64,000 nucleotides of DNA, from positions 19,187,501-19,251,500 of the forward strand of contig NC_091110.1 of NCBI RefSeq assembly GCF_024713975.1, given 5' to 3'. The position numbers and the translations under genes were made by a program. Shown here in pieces: positions 25,682-39,930 of the stretch. Source of the stretch: Paralichthys olivaceus (Eukaryota > Chordata > Actinopteri > Pleuronectiformes > Paralichthyidae). Under the pieces are notes generated by a model. That model searched no databases, had not been told where the DNA came from, and saw only the letters and a program-made list of their open reading frames with translations. Every line of letters begins with the position of its first letter. Position 1 is the stretch's first letter.

Positions 25682-25790
25682 TATTTGCAGCATGTTTCTG
25701 TATTTGCAGCGTGTTTCTGTATTTGCAGCGTGTTTCTGTATTTGCAGCGTGTTTCTGTATTTGCAGCATGTTTCTGTATTTGCAAGTGAT
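25682..25790. repeat. 19-bp tandem minisatellite, about 5.7 copies
   Basis: The unit tatttgcagc(a/g)tgtttctg repeats almost perfectly; copies differ mainly at one A/G position. Each unit reads as a short pyrimidine stretch followed by TTTGCAG, so the array presents a series of splice-acceptor-like sequences on the plus strand. Confidence 0.95.
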
Positions 25791-26849
25791 TCGACCATTA
25801 GAGTTCGGTCTGAGCCCTGAGCTCCAACTGGATGTGAACTTTTGAAATAATCGTAAGTTTTTTTCAGCTTCTGTCTTGTTTGAAATTCATTGTAAAGCTA
25901 TTATTTAGATTCTAACATTTCACGAGAAGCTCCACTGATACCGTGACAGTAACGATTATCTCTCTTCCGTCCCGCCGGCAGAATCCTGGTATTTGTTGAC
26001 TCATAAATCAGTCTGTAAACAGAGGTAATTAGAGGAAGCCGTCTTTATTGGTCGGGTAATGCAGTCGTGTCCCTCGAGCCGCCGGCAGCTTTATTGTTTC
26101 ACGTCTCCAGGATCAGACCGGGCTGATTCGTCGGTGATGATTCCAGAGTGGAGGTTACACATCACGTTCAGCTCACGGGGTTGTTATCTGCCCGTGTTAT
26201 TACACACCGACGACCTCAGCTTCCTCCAAATAGCTTTTAATTTGTCAAGAAATAATAAAAAGAGACAAGACTCAAATTAACTTGTATTTTCTATTCCTGC
26301 CTGAGCCGAAGCTGCAGTGTTTTATTACCGCCTGAGTGAGGAAGTAAAAGCGTTGGTTGGTTGGGGTGTCCCGATTGGCTGTTGCTCTGTCAAAGAGTTG
26401 ATGTCAGTGGATGGTGATTGGCCAGCTGGTCCACTCTGTTGTGATTGGTCAACAGCTCATGTAGGAAATGTCGGCCTCCGGAAATGTCGGCTGGGTGTGT
26501 GGGTCGACAGGCTGGACAAAATAAAATGATCGGATGAGGTTGAATTTTTCATTTATACATTAAGTAACTTGGTTCAACACACACATGCAGTTACTTTGGG
26601 TTTTTAATTTCTACGTAAACCAGGCGTCAGCTGGATTCTACGTGATAAACTCTCGTTGAGTCTGTTGCCTCTTTCTTTCCGGCCGCTCTCCAGTTTATCC
26701 AGCTGTGAATGATACAGACTGACTGGTTGATCTGAGCGAGACACTGGGGATCAGATCACTAACCTGAATGTGTCACAGCTTCTCCATCAATGAACCGAAA
26801 GACAAACGCTGCAGAGACCTGAAAACAATAGAGAGGGTCCGAGTGGGTG

Positions 26850-26851
<2 letters not shown>

Positions 26852-26882
<31 letters not shown>
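26852..26882. repeat. (TA)n microsatellite
   Basis: About 30 bases of TA followed by a T-run. A similar but shorter (TA) tract occurs near 49618-49640. Confidence 0.9.
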
Positions 26883-26890
<8 letters not shown>

Positions 26891-28400
26891 TTTCAGTGTT
26901 TCTTTTTCCTCCAGTGTGTCGTTAATGTAAACGTTCAGCAAAGTTAAAAAAAAATTAAGTATAAAGACATTTCCTTCATGGGCTGGAGGCGGTTGACCAA
27001 TCACAACACACTGGGCTTTATAACGAGGGGGGGAGCTAAACCCAAGTGTTTGAGACAGAGGCTAAACAGAGGAGCTGCAGCGACGGGCAGTTTGAGGAAA
27101 GTGATAGAGCAGTTGACTCATAACCATCAAAAGTGGACTGCTGTTGGCTGAACACTGTTTTCTGATGAGATAAATCTCCAGCTGATCACCGGGTTCATAC
27201 TGATCAGCGTTTATTCGTTCCAGCTCAGATTTGCAATTTAGCTCATTGGCTCTGTGGAAAAAAAAAACAAAAAAAAACTTTGGGTTCTTTGGCTCGAAAC
27301 TGCGGCTGAGCTTTATCTCCACCGGATTATATCTGCCAAGAATCATTTCTATCAGTAAAACTTAATTCTGCTCACAGACGGTACTCTCAGGAAAACACAC
27401 ACACACACACACAAACACTGCAGCCAGGTATCAGGTGGAAATCTTATCTATGCATTAGTCATCTCCGAAGGGCTGATTCCTGGTGTTTCTAGTCAATACA
27501 CCGCAGGAGGGTGGCAGGAGGAGGGAAGAGAGACAGTGACGGAGACAGAGAAAGACGGAGAGCGAGACGAAAAGGGCAGAATGGTTAGGAGGAGCCGTCC
27601 CAGTGTTAAAAGGTCACAGAGAATCATCACAGCAAAACACCTAACCTGAACTCTCGGGGGCTGCAATTCTCTGCGGATAAACCTCAAAAGCACAACCGGA
27701 TTTTTCAGACATTACCATGGAAACGGTTGATGCAGCTCATGGAAATTAAAAGACAATGGCATCAGGAATGTACAAACGGAAATGTTTTGACCGTGATTAC
27801 AGGTTGCAGCCGTTTGAGTCAGAGTTTTTAGTGGAGCCTGACTGAGAGCTCAGGTCTGTGGGGAAAGTTGGACTCAAAGTTGAATCTATCCAGACTTTGT
27901 CACAGAACACAAGACACCACTGCTGGGTCACATCAAATATGACATTTCTCCACCTGTCAGGTTTCTTGTTACTTATCAGCTGACAAAATACTGAGGAGCT
28001 GAAATAGTACAAATTGCCTTGGCAGATTTATTTCTAATCCCCGAGGCTTTGTGTCAATAGATACTTTCCTCGAAGTTTGCTGCTCCACAGACGCGGGGCT
28101 GTGAGAAATGGACATGGATTGAAAGAGTGAGAACAGGAGCTTGTGGGTTTGACCGGGATCGATAGCGAATCCTTGTTGTGGACAGTAAATCAGCGCTGCA
28201 GTGCGATCTCTCCCCTCGGCTGCACCCTTTTATCCTCACTCGTATATAAACCAGGATCACAACTTCCTGTGACAGGGTCTCCTCGCCATGCACTGCAGCT
28301 TTAATGACGGAGGCTGATGTTGATTTATATACAGCAGAGGTTCACCGATCTCTGAAGGATTCCTCCGGTTTTTTTCTGTGTGGCACAAATATCTCACTCA

Positions 28401-28401
<1 letters not shown>

Positions 28402-28439
<38 letters not shown>

Positions 28440-28456
28440 ACACCCACACACACACC
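28402..28456. repeat. (CA)n microsatellite
   Basis: About 50 bases of CA with two CCCA interruptions at the right end. Confidence 0.9.
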
Positions 28457-31414
28457 CTAAGGCACCTCTCTTAATATGGTACATTGACAGCTGCTGGTTA
28501 CATTAATTATTAAAAAGCTGCAATTAATTCCTAATCTGCTGCTTCCTTTTGGAGCAGAGACACAGTCTGATTACCTGACAAATAAACCCCCCCCCCCAAA
28601 AAAAACCGTTCACACTTAACAACAGCGTTTGCGCTTTTTATTTTAGAAAATTTAACTCGCGTTGACTTGTGGAGGGGAAGAAAGAATCAAAGGATCCCTC
28701 TGTCCTTCCTCGACCAGCCGTCAAAGTGGAGAGAGCGCTGAGGAAAGTATAATAATTCAGAATGTGCAGAAAAAAAATGTGAAGGTTTTCCCCAGAACCA
28801 GAGGAGATTGCAAATGATGTACAAATGTTGTGCCTCCAGGTCTCCTCCACATCTCTGCACCGGAGCCTGTGTGAAGCAAAGCTACGATAACAAAAAAAAA
28901 CACACGCTACCTGTCAAAGCAGAATAAGAAAGAGAGAAAGAAGAGAGACTTGTTTTTCATCCAGCAAATAAAAGAGGAGAAATCCCTGCTGAGAGAGATG
29001 AAGGTGTACACGAAGAAACAAAGACAGAAGCTTCAATTCATCCTGACACTTTCCAGCAGCAAATAAACGACAAAGAAGCCGAAAGAGAGAGAGAGAGAGA
29101 GAATGAAAGAAAGATGAGACTGGGTTTAGTCCCGTGGAGGATTCTTGGCAGTGACGTATAGATCTCATTACTTTCCAGTGTATTAATTCATGGTCAGTTT
29201 ATCAACAATCTGGTTCCTGGTCCTTTAGATGCTTTTATCTTCTCGATCTAACTTTTAATAATGTTCTGAGCTGAGAGGATTGTTAATCAATATCTGTAAT
29301 ATACAGCCAGTTACATTCTGTGTGTGTGTGAGGCCTTTGTTTTTGTCTCTGTTGGACTCTGCGGTCCAGTGTGTGTGTGTGTGTGATTGTGTGTGTGTGA
29401 ATATGAGAGGAGTTTGTGCGACACACAAAAAGAATCATTAATGCAGTAGCAGGGATGTTGTGTTTCAGAAAACAACAGTTGTGTGTTTGTTGACGTCCAA
29501 ACTCCTGCGGCGATGAACCATATGACTTTCCTACGAGTCACATGACGATGGCTGTACACATGGGAAATACCGCGAGTCAAAGAATGTAATGAAAGCTTCA
29601 CACAGAGAAGACCGATGTTGGATAATTAACACAGATAAAGATGCTGAGACAATCGTAAATCAGCCATTATTCATTTTGTGATATCGACGCTGCGCTGTTC
29701 ATCAATATTGATTATCTGAGGCGACAGCAGCACGACTCACTCGGAGTAAATCTAGGTCGTGCTCCTGGCACCAAGTCGACTTGATGGACTGGAATGATTT
29801 TACCTCAGAGAGCGGCGTGAAAGTGAGGAGTTCTCACTCCGCAGCTGCCTCTGGGGACTGAAACGTCCCCTGAAGTAGACGGAGCACTCACTCTACGGAG
29901 AAAAAAAAAAAGAAGCTTGATGACTCAATCTGTGGACTTTCAGGGATCGGCCCTGAGACACACGTGGTGTAACAGGATGTTTTTAAAAAAAAGTGAAATG
30001 CAACTAAAAACAAAAAATGTAGTCAAGCGTGACTTCACCCGGAGCTTCAGCTGAAGACACGTCCCTTCCCTGCGGCTTCCTCCCTCAGTCCAAAGACAAG
30101 CAGGTTAATTGGACCCTGTAAATTATCTGTAGGTGTGAGTGTGATGGTTGTTCGGGATGTTTCGTGATGTTTCCTGTGATTCTCCGGCGGTGAACCCTGC
30201 TTCAGCTGTGAGAGAAGAAACGCTCTGAAAACGAGGTCATGGCACAAACACTCTGCCTGAGGACCTGAAACCCTGAAACCGACAGTTACAACCTTTTTTA
30301 ATTTAGTTGTAGATCGTTGGCTTTTCTTTCATTTGCTGTTATAAAGTCTACAAGGGTTTTTCATCTTGACTTGGTTTGATGCCTCATCTCCGCCGTCACG
30401 CTGAGAGCAGTTTGCTTGATGTACGTCAGAAGTCTCCCCGCGGCTCATTGTGGCGACGACATCAAGGGGAAAAGTGAGCTGGTTTGGAAATGAAAGAACG
30501 AGAGAAGCAGCAGGAGAGAAGAGAGGAACGAGGGAGAGTCAAACAGAAGGAGAGAAAACGCACATGTAGGGCAGGGGAAGAGAGGGATGGGGTGAAAGAG
30601 AGGATGAGAGATAAAGCAATGAGAAAATCATCTGAGGTGGAAACACTTTACAAACCAAACCTCAGAGTCTGACAGAACAAACATGACTGATGTTCAAGCT
30701 TAAGCTCAAAGCCACATGTTGACGAGGGGAATGTGATCCAAATGTTTTAATGGCTCTGATGGAAACATGAGCGCCGGTCGAACGTGTTTCTGACCGACCA
30801 GCACTCAGACTCTCTCTAGTGTGGACGTCAGGTGGAAACGTAGCAGCAGAGATGCTTTTTAAACAGGTTGTAGTGTGGATGTAGCTTCCCCCTGGATAGA
30901 GATCTTGACGAAAATAATAATAATTCATAAATTTCGAGGACTGATATTTATGTGTGTGAGTCGGTGCAGCTTGATTGAATTTAAGGGACTGTTGGGCCTC
31001 GGTGGAGGTTTGAGCTCGAGGAAGTGCTGGTCTAGATAACTGAGAAAGTCTAAATCAGTGGAACCTGAAGTGTTCATGAAGCTGCGTTTTAAACATCCTG
31101 CTCCTGTGATGTGATGTGTTTCCTGTTGAAACTGTGAAGCACTGGCACGTTAGATTTATTGGATTTAATTAATCAGCGTTCAGAAAAGCTCCTGACTGAA
31201 GATTTAAAAACTCTGACTGAGGCTAAAAACTTAAGATTTCTCCTTCGTGGCAACAATCAGATTCATAAACTGTCAAAAAGACGTGAAACCTGAGAGACGA
31301 CGGCTCCACTTCCTCCACTGACGGGGAGAGAGAGAGAAAGAGAGAGGGGGAGCAGTGGGTGGGACGGCAGCAACATCGTGACCAGTAACTCTTTGCACTT
31401 GGAAAACCACCCCA

Positions 31415-31600
31415 CACCTCTCCTCTTCCTCCTCCTCTTCCTCCTCCTCCTCCTCGTCATCTCCTTTCTTCACCTTCTCTCCCTCTGCTCCTTCTGCCTC
31501 CGTCACCAGGCAACTGGCCGGTCCTCCCTCCCTCTGCTTTCTCTCTCTTCCTCTCTCGTCTTCGTCACTCCCTCTTTTTCTCGTGCATTAAACCTCTCTC
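31415..31600. repeat. Polypyrimidine tract with (CTC)n core
   Basis: A nearly uninterrupted C/T stretch with triplet CTC/CCT repeats at the left, grading into irregular pyrimidine sequence. The complementary strand gives a glutamate-rich open frame, which I read as a consequence of the repeat. A second (CTC)n block lies at 33861-33905. Confidence 0.8.
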
Positions 31601-34040
31601 CTTCCTCAGCCGCACAGTTTATGTTAAATCTTATGATGCGGTGGATTATGAATATTAATAATTATTAAACTTAATATTTTACAAAAATGAAGTTAAAATA
31701 TATCTTGTGATGACGTCTTGCCTATTTTGACGTCAAGTATAAGAATCAATAAACAGCTGAATGTACAGGTTTCTCTCTAGAGACGGAGAAAACAATCAAA
31801 CATCGGCAGATGATGGAGAAATATCGGATACGAACGCCGCCATCTTGCACAGATAACGTCATTTAAAGTGTTGTAGCGACGGTCGTGTGGAAGTTCAGAG
31901 ATTCAAGGTTCCATCAAACTTTTAGTGAAATATAAGAACCACCTAAAATGACAGAAACCTTTATTTACGGTGTATGGATGATAAACGTTGGGTCAGATAA
32001 AGGAAGAGGGTTGTTTTTTTTTTCACGCTCATCTTTTATTTTTCCAGATCATTTTACTTCTACGCCTCTAAATCATCACATCATCTGAAAAAGCAAATTA
32101 TCTTTCAAGACATATGCAACATAAGTGGTTGCAAGTAGATTCAAGCAGCCATATGTCATTTCATGTTTTATTACACTGATGTAAATTATAATTATAACTC
32201 CTCACTTCTCCCTGCTCTTCATCTCTTCCTCCGTCTACACTTTCAGTCCCCCTCTTGTTTTTCCTCTTAACGTCTCTGCCTCATTAGCGTCAGACGAGTT
32301 ACGATACTCGGGCGGCAGCCTCAGCCTCGTTCTCCTCTCTGGATGGTTTTCGGAGGAGGATTTCATTATTTATGGCTGAGGTCGTATTGAGCTGAATCAA
32401 CTGGGAGTCACTGCAGTTTCCAACCATACATCCACACATGAGCCGTTATTTATTCATTCAGTCCACAGACCAGGGGCGGAAGATGCTTTCAGACAGTTTA
32501 TGTATCATGCTTAGAGATTTCATGTCCTGTTTGAAGCATCTGCAGAAAGTGTACATTTAAAAATCGAATCAAATATTATCTGTTAAATTAGGGGAAATGA
32601 CGATGAATCTTATTTTAGTTTGTATTTACTTGAACGTTTATAACTCGATTTGTTTCCCAAAGGTCAAGGCCAACATGTTATCATTGAGTGGCTGGAGTCG
32701 TTATGTTTACACATTGTTCGTTCATCTGTCGGCCACATTTTGAAAAGGATATCTTAAGAACGCCTTAAGAGATTCCTTTCACATTTCACGGATTAACTGA
32801 TTTGATTTCAGTGGTCAAAGGTCCCGGTGACCTGAGTCTGTAAATTAAAAGTACACCTGCAGGGAGGTTGTTCTAAAAATGTTAAATACATTTCTTAAAT
32901 GTTGAATTTTGTCTCAACACAAACTACAGCTTTACAACAACTTTGCCTCCAACAATCAATTAAGAGGAACTAGTTGATGTAGATGAAGCAAAGAAGATGA
33001 TGCGTCTGACATTCATTTTCAATGCCAACTCTGAGTGTTGGTCTGTTTTCAGCCAAACTATCAGGGATGGAACTATCCAGACTGTCTTTCAGACCGCTCA
33101 GAGAAGGAGCCAGGACCCGCAGCCTGTCAGTTGGTGTAAATGTGGCGATAATAAGTCTGATGGGATAATAAATAACAAGCGTCTCGTTGCGTTCTGGTCT
33201 TTTTTTCCTGCTCTTGTGGGCGTAGAAAGTGTCCTGACTCTCCTCCAACATGAAGCTGTCCCTGTGGGATTTCAGCGGCTGCCAGTGCAACATGGCGGCT
33301 CTGCCTGGAAATTATCTTCTAATGGACGCAATGAACATTGATTCTGGTGCCGCTGGAGGAAGCGCTGAAGACCACCTGTGAGAGCTGCTCCAGCTCTTTG
33401 AGGGTTTCCAGTGGAGCAACTGCAGGTTCTTGAATCAGAGTTCAGAGTAAAGAGGAGCAGGTCTGACTCAGACTCTGCTGTGGAACGATCAAGGTTTTTG
33501 TTTACAGCACATTCACACCGGCGTCTGATTCTTATTCTCAAAAGCTGTTGATGTTGAGTCTCCTCGTCTTTCCACTTTGACGTCTGCGTCCAGTAAAGTC
33601 CAGTACCAGATAAATCAAAATCTGAAACCTGCAAAAAATACTGTACGAGAAGATATTTGTTCTTGTCTCGCTCCTCCCAGAACCCCCCCAATCCCCTGGT
33701 GACGATTTAAATATTACTCAGTTTTTATTTTCTCTGTTATTCCTCCTTCTGCAGACTTTATCTCTTGCTATTCTTTTCCTTTCCTCTGCTCCAAAGTCTT
33801 TCTCCTCCTCGACCTCCTTGTCCAACTTCTCTTTTCTTCCTCTGTTTGGCCGTGTTGTTTTCTCCTCCTCCTCCTCCTCCTCCTCCTCCTCCTCTTCTTC
33901 TTCCTCGTGACTCATACGCTGATCTTCAGCTGACGTGACTTTCTCATAAGTCAGACAGAGGTGTCTCTTTCTCCCTCACGTACATAAATTTAATCAGCAG
34001 GCAGTGTGTTAACTGTGACAAACAATATAATCTACTGGTG

Positions 34041-34041
<1 letters not shown>

Positions 34042-34101
<60 letters not shown>
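34042..34101. repeat. (CA)n microsatellite
   Basis: About 58 bases of pure CA. Confidence 0.9.
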
Positions 34102-34599
34102 GCGGCACATGATGCAAGACAACTCAGTTCTCAAGCGGCCAAATCCAAATGAAACTATAGCGAGCAGTGTTTTTTTTATTCATTATATGTTGTTGTATGT
34201 CTGGAATAAATCAGATACGACGCAAGTAAAATACAACCAAAATGAAACTCCCTGTTACTTTGAATAAAATGTGGATTTCTATGGGATCTCCTGAAATCAA
34301 GGTCCAACACTCAATCAAACCAATTCCATCTCTCAACTCTGAGGCTCTGTAACAATGTCCGCCTTTCCTCCCGACAGACCAGAGTCACTGACGCAGCCGC
34401 TCAAAGTGCTAATTGTGCTCAGAGCAGCCGTCTGTGCCCCGTTAATTAGTGACATTATGTGAGGCCCAAAGACAACATGTGACCTTTTACCGAGGAAAGA
34501 GGTACAGGCGGAAAAAGAAAGAAGGTACGAGGGAGGAGAGAGGAAGAACAGACTAACGACACCAGTGCTGTTAAAAAATGTATGAGTCTCCAGCAGATT

Positions 34600-34731
<132 letters not shown>

Positions 34732-36378
34732 GCATTTAACAGTCAGAATGAAGAACAGATAAACAGGGACCAGTTGAAGATGAGGTAAACGTAACTGTGT
34801 CAGTGATTATCTCCCCAAAGGAGTAGGTGATTTATACGGGGATGAAGAGGGGGGGGGGCTCCATTCTCATTAAACCAAACTGAATTGAAAAACCATCCTC
34901 CTCAAAAACCTCCCCGCTCTGCCTTCCTCCGTGAGCAAGAGCGTTTCGTGTGAGAGAATCTGTGTTTGCAGGTGAGCGTCCTATAGTTAGTGTAACTAAG
35001 TTGATGGTTTATATTTAAAAAGTTCAAACAAAACGGCATCGAAAAGATTGACCAACGGGAGAAACCCTATCTGTGGCCGTTGGTCTGTGTCATCCATAAA
35101 GATTTTACCATCCTGGGCAGACAGGACGTATCACTTTCCTTATTGTGCACACTCAGTTATAGCGGAGACGAATGAAGCGGATATGATGAAAAGACGACCT
35201 GAATGAAGTGTCCGGTTAGCTTGAATAATATTGTGGATTTCTCTGTAGATTCTGCTTAAAATGTTCAGTTCTCAACTACATCAGTGTCGTCCCCACCCCC
35301 ACCCCCACCCCATCAGCTCCAAATGTAAAAAACACTCTCAAACGATGTTCACGCCAAGTTTGGAGAAAATCCACAAAACTCAGAGGACGCACATCGTAGT
35401 TTTCTTTGAGGAGTTCTTTTTGAAATCAATCAGAATGAACTCACCGTCTTCTGCTGATATCATCCTTGTGCACTGTTGCCGTTCTTCTCCTGATCCGCCG
35501 TTGACGTTGACGTTGTTAATCTGAAAGAAAAAAAGCGGATGTGGTCATTATACATCAGCGACTTCCACTTTCTGCTGACTCGCAGACATTAGGACATGAT
35601 GATCCAGCACTGGAGCTACACTGGTCTCCATTGTGTGAGGCAGGAAAACAACAACGTGAGCGATTCCCCGAGTCTCAGAGTGTCTAATTAGTTAATACCT
35701 TTTTCTACCCAGTGTGTGAGAAGCTGTTGTGTTCAGACTCACGATGTCTCATTTCAGAGGTGACGTAGTTTCTAACATTTTCATACTTTAAACTACAATC
35801 ACCATTTTAAATTTCTCTATCTCTGGAGACAGAGATCCAGATGTTGGATCCAGATTTTTAGAATCTAAATCTGTTAGAACCCAGAATTTTTTTTGTGGAA
35901 GACCAAATCTCAAAACTTCAAAACCTGCCACTGTAAAGTTTACATTTTTAAATACGGCTGATGAAAATTGACTATTCCGTACTTCCCCTGTCTTGAAGTG
36001 GAATATTTATCCTCATTCTGGGATTTGAACTTGTGACCGCTCTCGACCATTGACTGGGCTGCTGTGAGCGTCTGTCTCTGGGTAAACAGGGCAGTAATAG
36101 AAACTGCATGACTGAGTGAGTGTTTTCCACCTCAGCTCTGCAGCATGTTTCCCAAAATTAGCTTTTTTAAATTCAGTTTTGCTCAGAAATAAATCTGTAT
36201 TTGTTTTAAAATTGTAAAATGATTAATTTGAATAGTTGTACTTATTATCAGTAGGTGTTTAAACACGTGAACAGGAACATCAGTGCTAGCGTTAGAGAGG
36301 TTGGAGACAGTGGTTTATCACATAATAAACAATATTTGAGGTCGAACTGGTTGCAACCTGTTGGTCATACTACCAGCC

Positions 36379-36412
36379 GCATCCATGTTAGCAGATGGGA
36401 CATGGACCAAAC
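36379..36412 (+). repeat. Dispersed repeat fragment carrying atgttagcagatgggacatg
   Basis: The same block (ATGTTAGCAGATGGGACATG then GACCAAAC) is present in the sixth kcnv2 intron seen here (about 2217-2245) and in truncated form at about 41269-41290. About 150 bases downstream, ttgtacgatgggaggaagcg (36551 on) matches a relative near 63788 at the right end of the window. These are probably pieces of one interspersed family. Confidence 0.6.
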
Positions 36413-39062
36413 AAAAACTGTGTTAAAGTCACGTAAAGTAATTATTTTTCTCAAAGAAATTGAGAAAGTGTTTGTTAATTAGCAGGATAATGTGTAAATT
36501 GTGAGATGGGAAGTTTTGCAATATTTTCATTGATATTTCAGCTTCTTTTTTTGTACGATGGGAGGAAGCGGAGACGTCTCATCCATCTTTGTATGAAGTC
36601 TATGGACATGGCGACGACCTCCTCCAGTGACTACGTTCACAGTTCATCTTTGAGCGATGCCGGCCCTCAGTTGTCAGATTCATATTTATGATCTGCTTCA
36701 TCTCCACCACAGAAAAGTGTCAAGTAAATCTGATCAGGCAGTTTCGGCTCAGAGGGAATGTTTCTGCTGCGGGTTGTAATGTTTTACGTCGGACGCCAGT
36801 GATTTGTGTTTGACTTGCGTCTCCCTGTTAGGGGGTTTTTACTGTCGGCAGTTATGGAATATGTCTCGCACGCCCACACACAGACACACACACACTGGCA
36901 GCAGCACTGTTGCATCAGTGGATCCTGTTGAACTGATATTAGCTGTGCGTGTCCTTGTTGTGTCCTCGCTGTGAGTTCATTTACATCTGTGTGTCAGTTG
37001 TGCGTCTTTATTCTGCGATACGCTTCCGATATATCAACACGATTCATTGTTGAGTGCCTCCCTCCGGTTCACTGGACATTCGCCCCGCTCGGACCATGTT
37101 TACGCTTCATGTCAGAGTCTTGGTAGATTGGTTTGAACCCAGCTGCCCTTTTCACATCCAGCAACTGGGGGTTGAACGTTTCCCAGCGTCCGTGCCACCG
37201 ACGCCCCCCAACACACATGCACGGTGATGTGAGTGGTTGTGTTATCTCAGGGAATCTTTGGTCCAGTTCCCTTTCACATCTCCGGCTGCCCTCAGTGCAT
37301 GTTCCTATCAAACATATCACATGGAACAGAAGGAAACACAAGCGATGGCGCCATGTTTGCCCCGAACAACCAGATTACTTTGGAGCGCCCTGTAAACCCT
37401 CTGATGTCAGTCACAGCATCACGTCAGTTTATTTTTCTCTGGTGCTCTTTATGTGTAATTTCATGATATCAGGCGATCACACAGGGATTGTCTCTGTTCG
37501 GCTCCACGCTGAGGTCACGTGATGAAGTCAGAGACTGGGAGAGCATGTGATGAGGCTGTAATCGTGTAGAGACTGGACGTTTCCTGCTTCAGTCTGTGGA
37601 TATTTACATTTTTAAAATAGTTTTCTTCATTAGATCTTAGAAAAATGGAGGGAAAATGAATAATGGACGTTTATTAATTTGTTTTATTTCTATACTTGTA
37701 TTTAGGGTGTATGTTTTAGTTGTTGTTTATACTGTGGTACACATATTTGCATATTGTTTCTGTTTATATTGGAGTTCAATCACAGATCTTTACATGACAA
37801 AGAAATGTAACTTGATATTTAACCCCAAACTTTAAAAACACAATACAATACTAGAAAAATCTTTTTTTTCATATCCACAAAACCTAAATGGTGAATTATT
37901 AAAACGTTTAAAAATATTAATATTCCACATTGAGCATAAAAACTTTCACCCAAGATGAACTGAGTGGCCGCATGTATAAACACTCATGTTCCAGCTAATT
38001 CAACCATGTCACCCAATAGAGCTCGTACCTCCGCCGAGTACAAGACAAGCTCAGATGAAAACATAACCTAAGGAGATAAGGTTGACCCACGAAACCAGCC
38101 GTCTGAGGGTTTGCGTTACGGTGGCCTGGGATGGAGTCAGATCCCTGTGTCTGGAATAGATGAAGTGAATGAAAACATTCACAACTCGTCTCACATTCTG
38201 CATTAATCGCATTTTAATTTGCATTATAAGCTGTAACGGATGCGAGTAGAGCGAAAGAAGCGAAACTCAACTCTTTGTTCTCCACTGAAAACCGAGGCTC
38301 TGTCGCTCTCTGTGGTTTGAGCAGCGCGTGAAACGGAGCCTGACATCAGATGACAAAGGAGTGAGAGTCGTCAGCCCCGACCGAATCATCGATTCTGAAC
38401 AATATTTAAACACCAGGGTCTGACTGTCGTACTTTATTTACGGTCTGTACATCTAATATGTGCATAAAGAGTCGAAAGTAATATAATGTTTATGTAAATT
38501 AACAGAGACACTCACCTCTATGTATATTAAATGTATTTTAAGAACAGAGATTTGCGAAGACGAACAGTTTCTAATGTATCAGCACATCGTCTCCTGCTGT
38601 CAGTGTTTCCTCGTGGAGACGGCGATGGATCTTGTTTTGTCGTGGTAGCTGTCGATTTTGTGGCTCGGTGACCTTTAACGTGGCCTAAAGGTCACCGACA
38701 TGAGCTGCGTGAAGCTCCTCCGGTCGGACACATGGAGACTTCCTGACCAGCTGAGAGAGGACAGGAGACGTTCTCTATTTACAATTTCAGCCACTTGACT
38801 CCACTCGCACACGTTTTCCATTTATACCACTGCTGAGTGGTTTCTGAGAAAGATTTAATTAGAAATGATTAGAGACGACACGTAGTAATGTTATAAAACA
38901 AAATCAAAACCATTAATTTTCTTCTTTTTTTTTTTATCCCTGAACTAAAAGCGACTCGGTCTCAATCTGCCTTCATGGCGACAGTGACTCACTTTATTTC
39001 AGGTGTGAAACTGAGACATACATTACTTTAAAGACATTAAGCTGCCGTTTCAATAAACTGAA

Positions 39063-39063
<1 letters not shown>

Positions 39064-39096
<33 letters not shown>
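39064..39096. repeat. (CA)n microsatellite
   Basis: About 30 bases of CA. Further CA and GT tracts follow at about 39400-39432 and 39498-39527. Confidence 0.9.
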
Positions 39097-39099
<3 letters not shown>

Positions 39100-39398
39100 T
39101 ACGGTAGCAGAAGTTCTACAGCGTTCTAGTAGAAGGAATCCAACCCACCACAGTTCACTTTTAAATAATCACTCTCCTTCGTTTTGTCGGAGCTGAACAA
39201 GACCCAGAGAAAACACAGACATGGTGTATAATTTCAAAGTAAAACAGGAAATAATCAAATTAAAGTACATGTCGAGAAGTCCCAAAAACTTTTGCAAAGT
39301 TATTCAAAGGTTTAACAACATTTTAGAATTCACGTCTACCCACGATTGTGCTGTTTAATTTTTTACCTCCTTCCTGTTTTATTACTGTCAACCACACA

Positions 39399-39433
<35 letters not shown>

Positions 39434-39494
39434 CAAACAGTTTCCTGCACCAGCATAACTGGAGGCTGATCCGCTCTGTACTTATTAACTGATA

Positions 39495-39528
<34 letters not shown>

Positions 39529-39699
39529 TAGAGTTAGTTTACATTAGTCTGACTCCACCCTCTCACTCACAAAAGCAGAGAGAAGCAGAGGAGGAACAAG
39601 CTGCATGCGAACGTCCGGAGGTAACTAACTAACCAGCGATCAACTAGCCGCTACATTTTGAAACCGGTTAACTTGTTTGTCATTCGACCTTTTAGTTTG

Positions 39700-39930
39700 T
39701 TTACTCATTCGTTATGGAATTACCTGTGGTTGTCAGTGAGTTAGTGGGTTAAATAATCCTCCAGCCAGTTAATCAGCTGGTCAGTTGGTTTGACAGTTAG
39801 TGAGTCAATCAGTCATTCAGATGTAAGTCAGTTAGTTCACCAGTCAGTTCCTCGACGAGTTCAATCAGTTGTTTTTGCTGCTGGTTGGTTGGTTAGTTAG
39901 TGTTTGAGTTGGTTAGTGAAGCACATTTAT
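39700..39930. repeat. Cryptically simple (TAGT/CAGT)-rich stretch
   Basis: The words ttagt, cagtt, gttggt and agtcag recur many times without a fixed period. This suggests a degenerate tetranucleotide repeat that has been reshuffled by slippage. Confidence 0.6.

Noticed and set aside
30484-30672. Arg/Glu/Lys-rich 62-codon frame
   Set aside because: It lies in a purine-rich low-complexity stretch. Composition is explained by the DNA bias and nothing supports expression.
31273-31506. Glutamate-rich frames here and at 33718-33915
   Set aside because: They come from polypyrimidine/polypurine triplet repeats and have no flanking coding features.
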